A stretch of DNA of 64,000 nucleotides, taken from contig NZ_JAPWGO010000016.1 in the NCBI RefSeq assembly GCF_027213785.1, positions 36,606-100,605 of the forward strand, written 5' to 3'. This document shows, piece after piece, positions 39,445 through 49,999 of the stretch. Origin of the DNA: Limimaricola sp. G21655-S1. Its GTDB lineage: Bacteria > Pseudomonadota > Alphaproteobacteria > Rhodobacterales > Rhodobacteraceae. The translations under genes were made by a program, and so were the position numbers. Below the pieces are notes generated by a model, which was not told where the DNA came from, made no database searches, and was given only the letters and a program-made list of their open reading frames with translations. How positions within the stretch are numbered: position 1 is the first letter of the stretch; each line of letters opens with the position of its first letter.

Positions 39445-40662
39445 TCAGGCGGTTCGGGGGGTCGGTTCCGACCCCCTTTTTCGTGCCAGCTGCGCCGCGA
39501 GAGCAAGCAGTTCTTCCAAGGCATGCTCGAGCCGTGCATCGTCGACGGTGAGGGCGACCCGCACATGGCCCGCCGCCGCCCGTCCGAAGCTTTCGCCCGG
39601 CATCACGGCGATTTGCCGCTCCTCGAGCAACCGATCGGCAAATCCCTCGCCGTCGAGGCCGGTCGCGCGGATGTCGAGAAAGGCGTACATCGCGCCCTGC
39701 ATTGGCACCGCGCGCACCACCTGCTGCGCCGCCAGCAGCCGCGCCGCGATGTCACGCCGTCGCCGGAACGGCGCTGCCACCTCCGTCTCGAACCCCACGC
39801 CCATCCGCAGCGCCTCCAGCGCCGCGTCTTGGATGAAGCCGGGGATGCCGTAGGTCATGTGAGTGGCAAGGTCCTCGAGCGCCGCGACCGCCTCGCTGGG
39901 TCCGACGATCCAGCCGACCCGGCTTCCGGTCATCGCATGACCCTTGGACATCGATCCCACGACCAGGGTGCGCTTGGCCATGCCGGGCAGGGCGCGCGGG
40001 CTGATATGCTCGCCTTCCCAGACCTGACCCTCATAGACCTCGTCCGAGATCAGCCACAGGTCACGCCGTGTGCAGAGTTCCGCGATCTCGGCCAGCGCCT
40101 CGCGCCCATAGACGGCGCCGGTGGGGTTGTTGGGGGTGTTGAGAAGCAACGAGCGCACCCGCCCGTCGAAGCCTGCGATCGCGGCCTCGATATCGGCCAC
40201 GCGAGGCACGAAGCCGTCGCGCGCACGCGCTTCGACCGGGAGCGCCACCGCGCCCGCGCCGCGGATCGTGCCGGGATAGGTAGCGTAGTAGGGATCGATG
40301 TAGAGCGCGCCGTCGCCGACATCGCAGGTCGCGTGGTGCGCCATGAACAACCCGGCCTGCCCGCCGGGCACGACGAGCACCTCCTCGGGGGTGGTCTCGA
40401 TGCCGCTCTGAACCGTCACGCGCGCCGCGATCTCGGCGCGCAGATCGGGAATGCCCGGTACAGCGGCATAGCCGGTATGACCGCCGCGGGCCGCCGCATC
40501 CATGGCGTCGAGGATCCGCGGATCGGTGCGGATGTCATGCTCGCCGATGGTCAGTTCGATGACGGGGCGGCCTTGGGCGATCATCCGGCGGGCCTTGCGG
40601 AAAAGGTCCCAGCCATCCGAGCCGCCGCCGGTGATATGCGTGATGCGATGCGAAACTGTCAT
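39445..40662 (-). CDS. Pyridoxal-phosphate aminotransferase, class I/II
   Basis: A 405-residue fold-type I aminotransferase of the aspartate aminotransferase superfamily. Visible signatures are TGYAAVPGIPDLR, NTPNNPTGAVY (PLP contact Asn and the NPxG motif), LISDEVYEG (Asp), and SMSKGHAMTGSRVGWIVG with the PLP Lys and phosphate-binding Arg. The substrate is not clear from sequence. The start at 40662 (MTVSHRITHITGGG) is preferred; the frame remains open to 40782. The last codons contain the terminator of the convergent Omp gene. Confidence 0.88.
   Translation of the reverse strand: MTVSHRITHITGGGSDGWDLFRKARRMIAQGRPVIELTIGEHDIRTDPRILDAMDAAARGGHTGYAAVPGIPDLRAEIAARVTVQSGIETTPEEVLVVPGGQAGLFMAHHATCDVGDGALYIDPYYATYPGTIRGAGAVALPVEARARDGFVPRVADIEAAIAGFDGRVRSLLLNTPNNPTGAVYGREALAEIAELCTRRDLWLISDEVYEGQVWEGEHISPRALPGMAKRTLVVGSMSKGHAMTGSRVGWIVGPSEAVAALEDLATHMTYGIPGFIQDAALEALRMGVGFETEVAAPFRRRRDIAARLLAAQQVVRAVPMQGAMYAFLDIRATGLDGEGFADRLLEERQIAVMPGESFGRAAAGHVRVALTVDDARLEHALEELLALAAQLARKRGSEPTPRTA
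39457..39481 (+). terminator. Terminator of the outer-membrane protein gene, inside the convergent aminotransferase gene
   Basis: GGGGGTCGG-TT-CCGACCCCC followed by TTTTT is a textbook terminator. It lies within the last codons of the minus-strand aminotransferase gene. A second GC-rich hairpin without T-run (CCGGCCCGGC / GCCGGGCCGG, 39399-39423) sits directly after the Omp stop. Confidence 0.9.
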
Positions 40663-40747
40663 GGCGCCCAAAAGGCCGTGCGGATGCGGTGCTGTCAATC
40701 GCCCGAGACGCTGGACGCGGCGCGGCCCGGCTGCTAGATCGCATGCC

Positions 40748-40792
40748 ATGACGAGCACGAGCAACATCATCGGCTGCATCATTTCCTGCTGA
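40748..40792 (+). CDS. Putative Cys-containing leader peptide of cysS
   Basis: A 14-codon frame, MTSTSNIIGCIISC then TGA, lies 81 bases before cysS. Two of its 14 codons are TGC (Cys10 and Cys14, the last before the stop), and the downstream gene encodes the cysteinyl-tRNA synthetase. Ribosome stalling at these codons when Cys-tRNA is scarce could control cysS. The following 80 bases hold alternative hairpins, for example GCGGGC (40803-40808) with GCCCGC (40843-40848), and GGCG-TCAC-CGCC (40850-40861). The Shine-Dalgarno is weak, so translation is unproven. Confidence 0.45.
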   Translation: MTSTSNIIGCIISC

Positions 40793-40873
40793 CTTGCGTC
40801 ACGCGGGCCGCTCTCACGTTTCCCCGATGGAACACAGGATCAGCCCGCCGGCGTCACCGCCTGCGAGGCCCAC

Positions 40874-42324
<1,451 letters not shown>

Positions 42325-42328
<4 letters not shown>

Positions 42329-43953
42329 CCGACCGGCTCTATCTCTACGACACGACGCTGCGCGACGGGCAGCAGACACAAGGCGTCCAGTTCTCGACCC
42401 GCGAGAAGATCCAGATCGCCGAGGCGCTCGACGCGCTCGGCATCGACCAGATCGAGGGCGGCTGGCCCGGCGCCAATCCCACGGACAGCGAGTTCTTCGA
42501 GACCGCCCCGGCGACGCGCGCGCCGATGACCGCCTTTGGCATGACCAAGCGCGCCGGGCGCTCCGCCGCCAATGACGAGGTGCTGGCCGCGGTGCTGAAC
42601 GCCAACACGCCGTCGGTCTGCATCGTCGGCAAGGCGCATGATTTCCACGTCACCACGGCGCTCGGCATCACGCTCGACGAGAACCTCGCCAATATCCGCG
42701 ACTCCATCGCCCATATCGTGGCGCAGGGGCGCGAGGCGCTGTTCGACGCCGAGCATTTCTTCGACGGCTGGAAGGCGAACCCGAATTACAGCCTCGCCGC
42801 GATCCGCGCTGCCTACGAGGCCGGGGCCCGCTGGGTCGTGCTGTGCGATACCAATGGCGGCTCGATGCCGCACGAGATTGCCACCATCACCCGAGAGGTG
42901 ATCGCGGCCGGCATCCCCGGAGATCATCTCGGCATCCATTGCCACGACGATACCGGTCAGGCCGTGGCCTGTTCGCTCGCCGCCGTCGAAGCGGGCGCCC
43001 GGCAGATTCAGGGCACGCTCAACGGGCTTGGTGAGCGCTGCGGCAATGCCAATCTGACCACGCTGATCCCCACGCTGCTGCTCAAGGAGCCCTACGCCTC
43101 GGCCTATGAGACGGGGGTGAGCTTCGAGGCGTTGAAGGGGCTGCGCCATGCCTCGCGGCTCCTCGACGACATTCTCAACCGGGTGCCGATGAAGCAGGCG
43201 CCATATGTCGGCGCCTCGGCCTTCGCGCACAAGGCAGGGCTGCACGCCTCGGCCATCGCCAAGAACCCTTCGACCTATGAGCATGTCGAACCCTCGCTGG
43301 TCGGCAACAGCCGCATCGTGCCGATGTCGAACCAGGCCGGGCAGTCGAACCTGCGCGAACGTCTCGCCCGCGCGGGCATCGAGGTGGAAAAGGGCGATCC
43401 GGCGCTGGCCCGCATCCTCGACCGGATCAAGGAACAGGAATCGCGCGGCTATTCCTACGACACGGCGCAGGCCAGCTTCGAGCTTCTGGCGCTGGACGAG
43501 CTGGGGCGCCTGCCGGACTTCTTCGAGGTCAAGCGCTATCGCGTGACCGTCGAGCGCCGCCGCAACAAGCGCGGCAAAATGGTGTCGCTCTCGGAGGCGG
43601 TCGTCGTGGTGAAGATCGGCGGCGAGAAGGTGATGAGCGTGTCGGAAAGCGCCGGGCCGGACGGTTCGGATCGCGGCCCGGTCAACGCGCTCAGCCGGGC
43701 GCTGGGCAAGGATCTCGGCCCTTACCAATCGGTGATCGACGACGTGCATCTGGTGGACTTCAAGGTGCGCATCACCGATGGCGGCACCGAGGCGGTCACC
43801 CGCGTCATCATCGACAGCGAGGATGGCGACGGCAACCGCTGGTCCACGGTCGGCGTCTCGGCCAACATCGTCGATGCCAGCTTCGACGCGCTGGTCGACG
43901 CCATCCGATGGAAGCTGGTGCGCGACAAGGCCGAGCCGGTCGCGCGGCGCTGA
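42325..43953 (+). CDS. cimA: Citramalate synthase
   Basis: CimA condenses pyruvate and acetyl-CoA to (R)-citramalate, a threonine-independent route to isoleucine. The 542-residue protein has the HMGL-like TIM barrel starting [20 protein letters not shown], with [11 protein letters not shown] as metal site and [12 protein letters not shown], and a C-terminal LeuA-type allosteric domain ([16 protein letters not shown] ...). It is the longer CimA type rather than LeuA (HisHis metal motif retained). The GTG start at 42325 overlaps the cysS stop, so cysS and cimA are co-translated. Confidence 0.93.
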
Positions 43954-43963
43954 GGTCGTGACC

Positions 43964-43984
43964 GCGTATTTCAGGAAAGATGAA
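43964..43984 (+). repeat. Dispersed intergenic motif, copy 2
   Basis: GCGTATTTCAG followed by GAAAGATGAA, between cimA and the squalene/phytoene synthase-like gene; it matches the copy at 5625-5645 at 19 of 21 positions. Confidence 0.55.
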
Positions 43985-43996
43985 CAGGGGAATCGC

Positions 43997-44767
43997 ATGA
44001 GCCTCGAAGCCTGCGCGCGGCTGGTCGAACGCGGCGATCCCGAGCGGTTTCGCGCCGCGATGGCTGCTCCCGTGGCTGCGCGCGAAAAGCTGTTTCCGCT
44101 CTATGCCTTCAACCTCGAAGTGGCGCGCGCGCCCTTCGTGACCAAGGAGCCGATGATCGCCGAGATGCGGCTGCAATGGTGGCGCGACGTGGTCGAGCAG
44201 ATCGCCGGCGACGGGCCGGTGCGCGCGCATGAGGTGGCGACGCCTCTGGCACAGGTGGCGCGGGAGGCGGATCTGCCGGAGGCCGCGCTTGACAGGCTTG
44301 TCGCGGCCCGGCGCTGGGACATCTATGCCGATCCGTTCGAGGATCAGGCCGAGCTTGATGCGCATCTCGATGCCACTGCCGGGGCGCTGATGTGGCTCTC
44401 GGCCAAGGCGCTGGGCGCGAAGGCTGAGGAAGAGGCCGCGATCCGTCGCTTGGGCTTCGGTCACGGCGTTGCGCTGTGGCTCGTCGCGATCCCGGGCTTC
44501 GAGGAGCGCGGCAAGCGTCCGCTCGTCGACGGGCGGCCGGAGGCGGTGGCGCAATTTGCCCGGCGCGGACTAGACGCTCTGCGCGAGGCCCGAGGCGCGC
44601 GCTTGACCAAACCGGCGATCCCGGCGCTGCGCGCGGCGTGGCAGGCCGAGGGCATCCTTCGGCGGGCGGTGGCCGATCCCGGGCGCGCGGCCCGCGGCGC
44701 GCTGGTCCCCGGGCCTGCGGCAAGCGCGGCGGCGCTGGCGTTGAAGGCGGCTACGGGGCGCTGGTGA
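43997..44767 (+). CDS. Squalene/phytoene synthase-like (NDUFAF6-like) protein
   Basis: A 256-residue protein of the trans-isoprenyl diphosphate synthase head-to-head fold: LFPLYAFNLEVARAPFVTKEPMIAEMRLQWWRD near the N-terminus and HLDATAGALMWLSAKALG in the middle. The classical DxxxD aspartate-rich motifs of true phytoene or squalene synthases are not seen, and the protein looks like the NDUFAF6 branch, whose human member is a complex I assembly factor. No carotenoid gene is nearby. Its tail overlaps the convergent MFS gene by 17 bases. Confidence 0.78.
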   Translation: MSLEACARLVERGDPERFRAAMAAPVAAREKLFPLYAFNLEVARAPFVTKEPMIAEMRLQWWRDVVEQIAGDGPVRAHEVATPLAQVAREADLPEAALDRLVAARRWDIYADPFEDQAELDAHLDATAGALMWLSAKALGAKAEEEAAIRRLGFGHGVALWLVAIPGFEERGKRPLVDGRPEAVAQFARRGLDALREARGARLTKPAIPALRAAWQAEGILRRAVADPGRAARGALVPGPAASAAALALKAATGRW

Positions 44768-45983
44768 CCGCGCGGCGACGCCAGCGCAGCCAGACGAGCG
44801 CGCCGCCCGCCAGCGCCAGCCCCGGGAACATCGCCGTGTTGACCGAAAGCCAGCCCTGGGCGGGGAGCCCGCCCGAGCAGTTCATCAGTCCGCCCGAAGA
44901 GAGCGAGGCGAAGGTGACGAAGCCGAAGACCATCGTGTCGTTGAGGCCCTGAACCAGCCCGCGTTCTTCGGGCCGGTGCTCTGCGGTCAGCATCGCCGTC
45001 GCGCCGATGAAGCCGAAATTCCAGCCCAGCCCCAACAGGATCAGGTCGCCGTAGAACATCGGCAGGCCGGTGCCGGCCAGCCCGGTCAGCCCGGCAAGCC
45101 CAAGAAGCGCCAGCCCGGCCCCGACGACGTTCGCCGCGCCGAAGCGGGCGATCAGGTGGCCCGTGAAGAAGGAGGGGAAATACATCGCCAGCACATGCGC
45201 CGAGACGATGTCGTTGGCGTGGCCGCGCCCGTGCCCGGTGCCGACCACCGCCAGAGGCGTCGAGGTCATCACGAGGTTCATGAGCCCGAACGCCATCATG
45301 CCGCACAGGATCGCCACCAGAATACCGGGTTCGCGCAGCAGCGTCCGACGGGACCGGGCATGGGTCGGAGCGACCGTCGGGTCAGATGTCGTGCCGCGCG
45401 GCAGGTCGAGCCCGAGAAACAGCGTCAGCCCCACGAGGTTGAGCGCCACGACCGCGAGGTAGCTGCCCAGGAACGGCACCACGAGGGCGTCGAGCACGAC
45501 CTTGTTGAGTTGCGGACCAATGATCGCGGCGCCAAGCCCGCCCGCCATGACCCAGGAAATCGCCTTCGGCCGAAAGCTCTCCGAGGCCGAATCAGCGGCG
45601 GCAAAGCGGTAGAAGCCCTGCGCCGACATGTAGATACCGGTGACGTAGGAGCCGAGCAGCAGCACCGCGAAGGAGCCCATCAGAAGGCCCAGCGCGCCCA
45701 GCGCGGCGCCAAGCGCACCGGCAAGCCCGCCGATCACGAAGCCCGCGCGACGGCCGCGTCGCTGCATCAGCGGCGAAATCCATGGTGCGGTGGTCATCGA
45801 GCCAAAAACGATCAGCGAGATCGGCAGCGTCGCGAGGCAGGGGTTGGGCGACAGCTCTGCCCCCACCAGCCCGCCGATCACGAAGAGGATCGGCATCTGC
45901 GCGCCCAGCACCGCCTGCGCTGCGGCAAGGATCGCGGTGTTGCGCTTGGCGCGGCGGTCGTCGGTGATGGGTGCGTTTGTCAT
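44751..45983 (-). CDS. Major facilitator superfamily transporter
   Basis: A 410-residue inner-membrane protein with about 12 membrane segments and MFS-like loop motifs (for example QRRGRRAGFVIGG between segments 2 and 3, and the equivalent LIARFGAANVVGAG in the second half). The N- and C-terminal halves match the 6+6 helix layout. The substrate cannot be inferred. It starts 31 bases from the cobB stop and is transcribed in the same direction, so a link to the corrin genes is possible. Confidence 0.85.
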   Translation of the reverse strand: MTNAPITDDRRAKRNTAILAAAQAVLGAQMPILFVIGGLVGAELSPNPCLATLPISLIVFGSMTTAPWISPLMQRRGRRAGFVIGGLAGALGAALGALGLLMGSFAVLLLGSYVTGIYMSAQGFYRFAAADSASESFRPKAISWVMAGGLGAAIIGPQLNKVVLDALVVPFLGSYLAVVALNLVGLTLFLGLDLPRGTTSDPTVAPTHARSRRTLLREPGILVAILCGMMAFGLMNLVMTSTPLAVVGTGHGRGHANDIVSAHVLAMYFPSFFTGHLIARFGAANVVGAGLALLGLAGLTGLAGTGLPMFYGDLILLGLGWNFGFIGATAMLTAEHRPEERGLVQGLNDTMVFGFVTFASLSSGGLMNCSGGLPAQGWLSVNTAMFPGLALAGGALVWLRWRRRAVTSAP

Positions 45984-46014
45984 GCATTACCGGTAGCGGT
46001 CACCGGCGCTCCTG

Positions 46015-47286
46015 TCACCTGCGATCGATCAGATGCGCGAAGGAGCCGCAGACCCGCCCTGCGCGCAGTCCCATCGGCGGCAGAACCGTTCCCTCGGCGT
46101 CGCGGGCGGTGAAGAGCGCATCGCCCCGGGCGGCAAGCGTCGTGGCATAGTGAAACTCGTGCGCCGACCAGTCGCCGGCGAATGGCCCCCGATCCGCGGT
46201 GACGTTCCTGTACCCCAGATGCAACCGCCGCTGTGCGAAGGAGGTCGAAAGATCGAGCAGCCCGGCCATGCGGTGTACCGTACCCTCGGCGTCTGTCAGT
46301 CCTTGGCCAAGCGCCATGTATCCGCCGCATTCTCCATAAATATCAGTATTATGAGATGCGACGCGAAGGCTCTGCATGAAGTTCTGGGCGGCCGCCAATC
46401 GACCGGCGTGAAGCTCCGGGTACCCACCGGGCAACACCACGAGATCCGCCTCGGGCACCGCTTCGTCGGCGAGCGGTGAGAACGGTAGGATCTCTGCCCC
46501 GGCCGCCCGCCAGTCCTCTAGGAGATGCGGGTAGGCGAAGGCGAAGGCGGCATCCCGCGCCACCGCGATGCGCTGCGCGGGGGGGGGCACGGAGGGGGCG
46601 GATACCTGCGGGCGCGGTGCGGCCGTCTCGGACAGCGCGAGCAGCGCATCCATATCGAGATGCCGCTCGACCATCCCCGCCGCCATGTCGAGGAAATTCT
46701 CGAGATCGGGGCGCTCATGCGCCTGCACCAGACCCAGGTGTCGCGATGGATGCGCCAGAGCGGCATCACGCGGCAGCGCGCCCAGCACCGGTATCAAGGT
46801 CGGCGTCAGCGCCCTGCGCAGCATCGCTTCATGTCGAGCGGATCCCACCCGGTTCAGGATCACGCCGCCGATCCGCAACCTAGGATCGAATCCCGCAAAG
46901 CCCGCCACGAGCGGGGCCACGGATTGCGCCATGCGTGCCGCATCGACCACCAGAACGACCGGCAGATCGAAGAGCCGCGCCAGATCGGCGCTGGCGCCGC
47001 GCCCATCCGGGGGAGCGCCATCGAACAGCCCCATGGCGCCCTCGACCACCAGCAGGTCGCGGTCGCCGGCCAGCGCGCGCAGTCGCTGCTCGCCCATGGC
47101 CCATGCATCGAGATTGAAGCACTGCGCACCGCAGGCCGCCTCGTGAAACCGCGGATCGATGTAATCGGGCCCTGATTTCGCGCCTCTGACCGCCACACCG
47201 CGCCGCCACAGCGCCCGCAGCAGCCCGAGGGTCACCGTGGTCTTGCCCGAGCCGGAGGACGGCGCGGCGATCAGCAGGCCGGACAT
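46015..47286 (-). CDS. cobB: Cobyrinate/hydrogenobyrinate a,c-diamide synthase
   Basis: CobB amidates the a and c side chains of (hydrogeno)byrinic acid using glutamine and ATP. The 423-residue protein has an N-terminal P-loop of the dethiobiotin synthetase type (IAAPSSGSGKTTVTLGLLRAL), GAKSGPDYIDPRFH, VVEGAMGLFDG, and a C-terminal glutamine amidotransferase domain with the nucleophilic Cys in YGECGGYMALG. Its start overlaps the cobA stop by one base (TGATG). Confidence 0.94.
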   Translation of the reverse strand: MSGLLIAAPSSGSGKTTVTLGLLRALWRRGVAVRGAKSGPDYIDPRFHEAACGAQCFNLDAWAMGEQRLRALAGDRDLLVVEGAMGLFDGAPPDGRGASADLARLFDLPVVLVVDAARMAQSVAPLVAGFAGFDPRLRIGGVILNRVGSARHEAMLRRALTPTLIPVLGALPRDAALAHPSRHLGLVQAHERPDLENFLDMAAGMVERHLDMDALLALSETAAPRPQVSAPSVPPPAQRIAVARDAAFAFAYPHLLEDWRAAGAEILPFSPLADEAVPEADLVVLPGGYPELHAGRLAAAQNFMQSLRVASHNTDIYGECGGYMALGQGLTDAEGTVHRMAGLLDLSTSFAQRRLHLGYRNVTADRGPFAGDWSAHEFHYATTLAARGDALFTARDAEGTVLPPMGLRAGRVCGSFAHLIDRR

Positions 47287-48137
47287 CAGCCCTGCTCGGC
47301 GGGCCGTCCGCGTCCCAGCGGGTCGAGGTCGCGCGGCGTCTCGCCCGCGATCTGCCCCTGCCAATCGAGCACCTGCCGCATCAGCGCGGCGCGGCCGATG
47401 CAGATGATGGCCGGGGGCTCGAGCCGGGTATGGGCGATGTCCCCGGCCATCCGGTCGAGCCGGGTTTCGAGCACCTTCTGCGACGGGGTCGTGGCGCCCG
47501 CTACCACCGCAACGGGCTCGGCCGGGTCGCGTCCGGCGCCCAGCAGCGCCTGCGCGATCTGTGCAGCATGCTTGATCCCCATGTAGATCACGATGACCTG
47601 GCTGCCGCGCGAGATGGCACCCCAATCGATCGAGGAGGGCGCGGAGCCGGACTGGTCGTGCCCCGTGACGAAGGTCACCGATTGGTTCACGTCGCGATGC
47701 GTCACCGGGATGCCGGCATAGGCCAGCCCGCCGATACCGGCGCTGATGCCGGGAATGATGCGCAGCTGCACCCCGTGCTGCACCAGCGTTTGCGCTTCCT
47801 CCCCGCCGCGACCGAAGACGAAGGGGTCGCCGCCCTTGAGCCGCAGCACCCGCCGTCCGGCGCGGGCCAGCTCGACCAGCCTGAGAGAGATGTCGCGCTG
47901 CTTGGCCGAGGGTTTGCCACCGCGCTTGCCAGCATAGATCTTTTCGGCCTCCGGCGCCCAGTCGAGGATGCGCTCGTCGACCAGCGCGTCATAGACGATG
48001 GCGTCGGCCTGTCGCAGCGCGTTGAGCGCATGCAGGGTCAAGAGGCCTGGATCGCCCGGACCCGCGCCACAGAGCCAGACCCAGCCGGGTTCGAGAATGG
48101 GCCAGTGATGGGCGGGGAGGGAGATCGAGTCGGTCAT
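47286..48137 (-). CDS. cobA: Uroporphyrinogen-III C-methyltransferase
   Basis: CobA adds two SAM-derived methyl groups to uroporphyrinogen III, giving precorrin-2, the branch point to vitamin B12 and siroheme. The 283-residue protein has the SUMT signatures VWLCGAGPGDPGLLTLHAL, LRLKGGDPFVFGRGGEEAQ, GISAGIGGLAYAGIPVTHR and the VAVVAGATTPSQKVLE segment. It is a single-domain enzyme, not a CysG fusion. It overlaps cobB and is divergent from cbiD, with 84 bases between them. Confidence 0.95.
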   Translation of the reverse strand: MTDSISLPAHHWPILEPGWVWLCGAGPGDPGLLTLHALNALRQADAIVYDALVDERILDWAPEAEKIYAGKRGGKPSAKQRDISLRLVELARAGRRVLRLKGGDPFVFGRGGEEAQTLVQHGVQLRIIPGISAGIGGLAYAGIPVTHRDVNQSVTFVTGHDQSGSAPSSIDWGAISRGSQVIVIYMGIKHAAQIAQALLGAGRDPAEPVAVVAGATTPSQKVLETRLDRMAGDIAHTRLEPPAIICIGRAALMRQVLDWQGQIAGETPRDLDPLGRGRPAEQG

Positions 48138-48221
48138 GTCAGCGTTATTGCCCTGCGACCGGCGCGAGGGAAGCCCCGGCCGCGCTTTCCTCCCGCCTTC
48201 CACGCGCCTAATGTCGCGCGC

Positions 48222-49271
48222 ATGAGCACGCCTGCCCCTCTTCGCCGCGGCTGGACCACCGGCGCCTGCGCAACCGCGGCGACGCGGGCGGCGCTGTTGC
48301 GGCTCTGGGGCGGTGACTGGCCCGAGACGGTGTCGATCACCCTGCCGCGCGGCGAGAGGCCGGTTTTCGACGTGGCGCATCGCGCCGAAGGACCGGGCTG
48401 GGCCGAGGCCGGGATCGTCAAGGATGCTGGCGACGATCCGGATGTGACGCATGGCGCGCTGATCGTGGCCCGGGTGCACGAAGCGGCGGGCGGGGTGAGC
48501 TTCCGCGCGGGCGAGGGGGTGGGCATAGTGACCAAGCCCGGCCTGCCGGTGCCGCCAGGAGAGCCGGCGATCAACCCGGTGCCACGCGCGATGATGGAGG
48601 AGGCGGTGGTCGAGATCGCCGCCGATCTCGCCCGCGCGCCCGATGTCGAGATCACCATCTCGGTTCCCGGCGGGGCGGCCTTGGCCGAAAGGACCTGGAA
48701 CCCGCGGCTGGGGATCACGGGGGGCATTTCGATCCTCGGCACCACCGGCATCGTGCGGCCGTTTTCCTGTGCCGCCTGGATCGCCTCGATCCATCGCGGC
48801 GTCGACGTGGCGCGCGCGGCGGGGCTCTCCCACGTTGCGGGCTGCACCGGCGCGACCTCCGAGCGGGTGGTGCAGGCGCTGCATCGCCTGCCGGATCACG
48901 CGATGCTCGACATGGGCGATTTCGCCGGCGGGCTGCTGAAATACCTCGTGAAACACCCGGTCCCGCGCGTCACGATCGGCGGCGGCATCGGCAAGATCAC
49001 CAAGCTCGCCCAAGGGGCGGTCGATCTGCATTCCGCCCGCAGCCAGGTCGATTTCGCGGCGCTGGCGACGCTGAGTGGCGTGGCCGACATCGCCGGGGCC
49101 AATACGGCGTTGGAGGCCGCGCGCCTGGCGCCCGATCTTGGCCAGCGCGTGGCCGAGGCGGCGCTGGCCCGGCTATCGGAACGGTTCGGAAACGCCGCTG
49201 ACGGCAGCCGTATCGCCTTCGACGTGGTGGTGATCGACCGGGGCGGTGCGGTTCTGGGCCGGGCTTCATGA
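48222..49271 (+). CDS. cbiD: Cobalt-precorrin-5B (C1)-methyltransferase CbiD
   Basis: CbiD adds the C1 methyl during ring contraction of the corrin. The 349-residue protein begins RRGWTTGACATAATRAALL and has KDAGDDPDVTHGALIVARV, AINPVPRAMM, GGISILGTTGIVRPFS and the closing FAGGLLKYLVKHPVPRVTIGGGIGKITKLA. CbiD was defined in the anaerobic pathway; here it sits with cobA, cobB and cobK, as in alphaproteobacteria that lack cobF. Its stop codon overlaps cobK. Confidence 0.93.
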   Translation: MSTPAPLRRGWTTGACATAATRAALLRLWGGDWPETVSITLPRGERPVFDVAHRAEGPGWAEAGIVKDAGDDPDVTHGALIVARVHEAAGGVSFRAGEGVGIVTKPGLPVPPGEPAINPVPRAMMEEAVVEIAADLARAPDVEITISVPGGAALAERTWNPRLGITGGISILGTTGIVRPFSCAAWIASIHRGVDVARAAGLSHVAGCTGATSERVVQALHRLPDHAMLDMGDFAGGLLKYLVKHPVPRVTIGGGIGKITKLAQGAVDLHSARSQVDFAALATLSGVADIAGANTALEAARLAPDLGQRVAEAALARLSERFGNAADGSRIAFDVVVIDRGGAVLGRAS

Positions 49272-49999
49272 CGGTTCTCGTCCTTGCCGGAACGCGGGAG
49301 GGGCGCGAGATCGCGGCGGGTCTGGCCGCGCGCGCGATCCCGGTGCTGGCGTCGCTGGCAGGGCGGACCCGCCGGCCGCTGGAGCCGGGTGTGCCGCTGC
49401 GGACGGGTGGTTTCGGCGGCGCGCAGGGCTTCCGCGATACCGTGGCGGCGCAGGGCATCACGGCGGTGATCGACGCGACCCATCCCTTCGCCGAGGAAAT
49501 TACCGCGCGCACCGCGCGCCTCTGCCGCGAGGACGGGCTGCCGCATCTGATCCTCCGCAGGCCGGGCTGGAAGCCGCAGCCCGGCGATGACTGGACACGT
49601 ATCGTGCGCGAGGCCGATCTGGCCGCGCATGTACCACGCGGTGCGACGGTGTTCCTCGCCACCGGGCCGCAGCGGCTCGAGGCATTCACCGGGCTCGAGG
49701 GGCGCCGGGTTTTGTGTCGTCGGATCGATCCGGCCCCGGGGCCGTTCCCTTATGACAACGGCGATTGGGTGGTTTCGCGCCCGCCATTTTCGGTCGAGGA
49801 CGAAACGGCGCTATTCGCACTCTTGGGCGTGGACGTGTTGGCGACCAAGGATTCGGGCGGCGAGGACGGCCGGGCCAAGCTCGAGGCGGCGCGCGCGCTG
49901 GGGCTTCGGGTCGTGCTTCTCGACCGGCCGCGCCTGCCCGAGGGCGCGCGCGTGGTCGAGACGATGGAAGAGGCGCTGCATTGGGCGGAGGGACTGTGA
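49268..49999 (+). CDS. cobK: Precorrin-6A reductase
   Basis: CobK reduces precorrin-6A with NADPH in the corrin pathway. The 243-residue protein shows VLVLAGTREGREIAAGL, VIDATHPFAEEITARTARLC, PHLILRRPGWKPQ, TVFLATGPQ and LLGVDVLATKDSGGEDGRAKLEAARALG, all diagnostic of CbiJ/CobK. The ATG overlaps cbiD and its own stop overlaps the next gene's GTG, so the three genes are coupled. Confidence 0.93.
   Translation: MTVLVLAGTREGREIAAGLAARAIPVLASLAGRTRRPLEPGVPLRTGGFGGAQGFRDTVAAQGITAVIDATHPFAEEITARTARLCREDGLPHLILRRPGWKPQPGDDWTRIVREADLAAHVPRGATVFLATGPQRLEAFTGLEGRRVLCRRIDPAPGPFPYDNGDWVVSRPPFSVEDETALFALLGVDVLATKDSGGEDGRAKLEAARALGLRVVLLDRPRLPEGARVVETMEEALHWAEGL

Noticed and set aside
43997..44767. Carotenoid biosynthesis gene crtB
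   Set aside because: The aspartate-rich DxxxD motifs are not seen and no other crt gene is near; the NDUFAF6-like branch fits better.
48138..48221. Cobalamin riboswitch in the cobA/cbiD gap
   Set aside because: The gap is 84 bases and lacks a recognisable B12 box.
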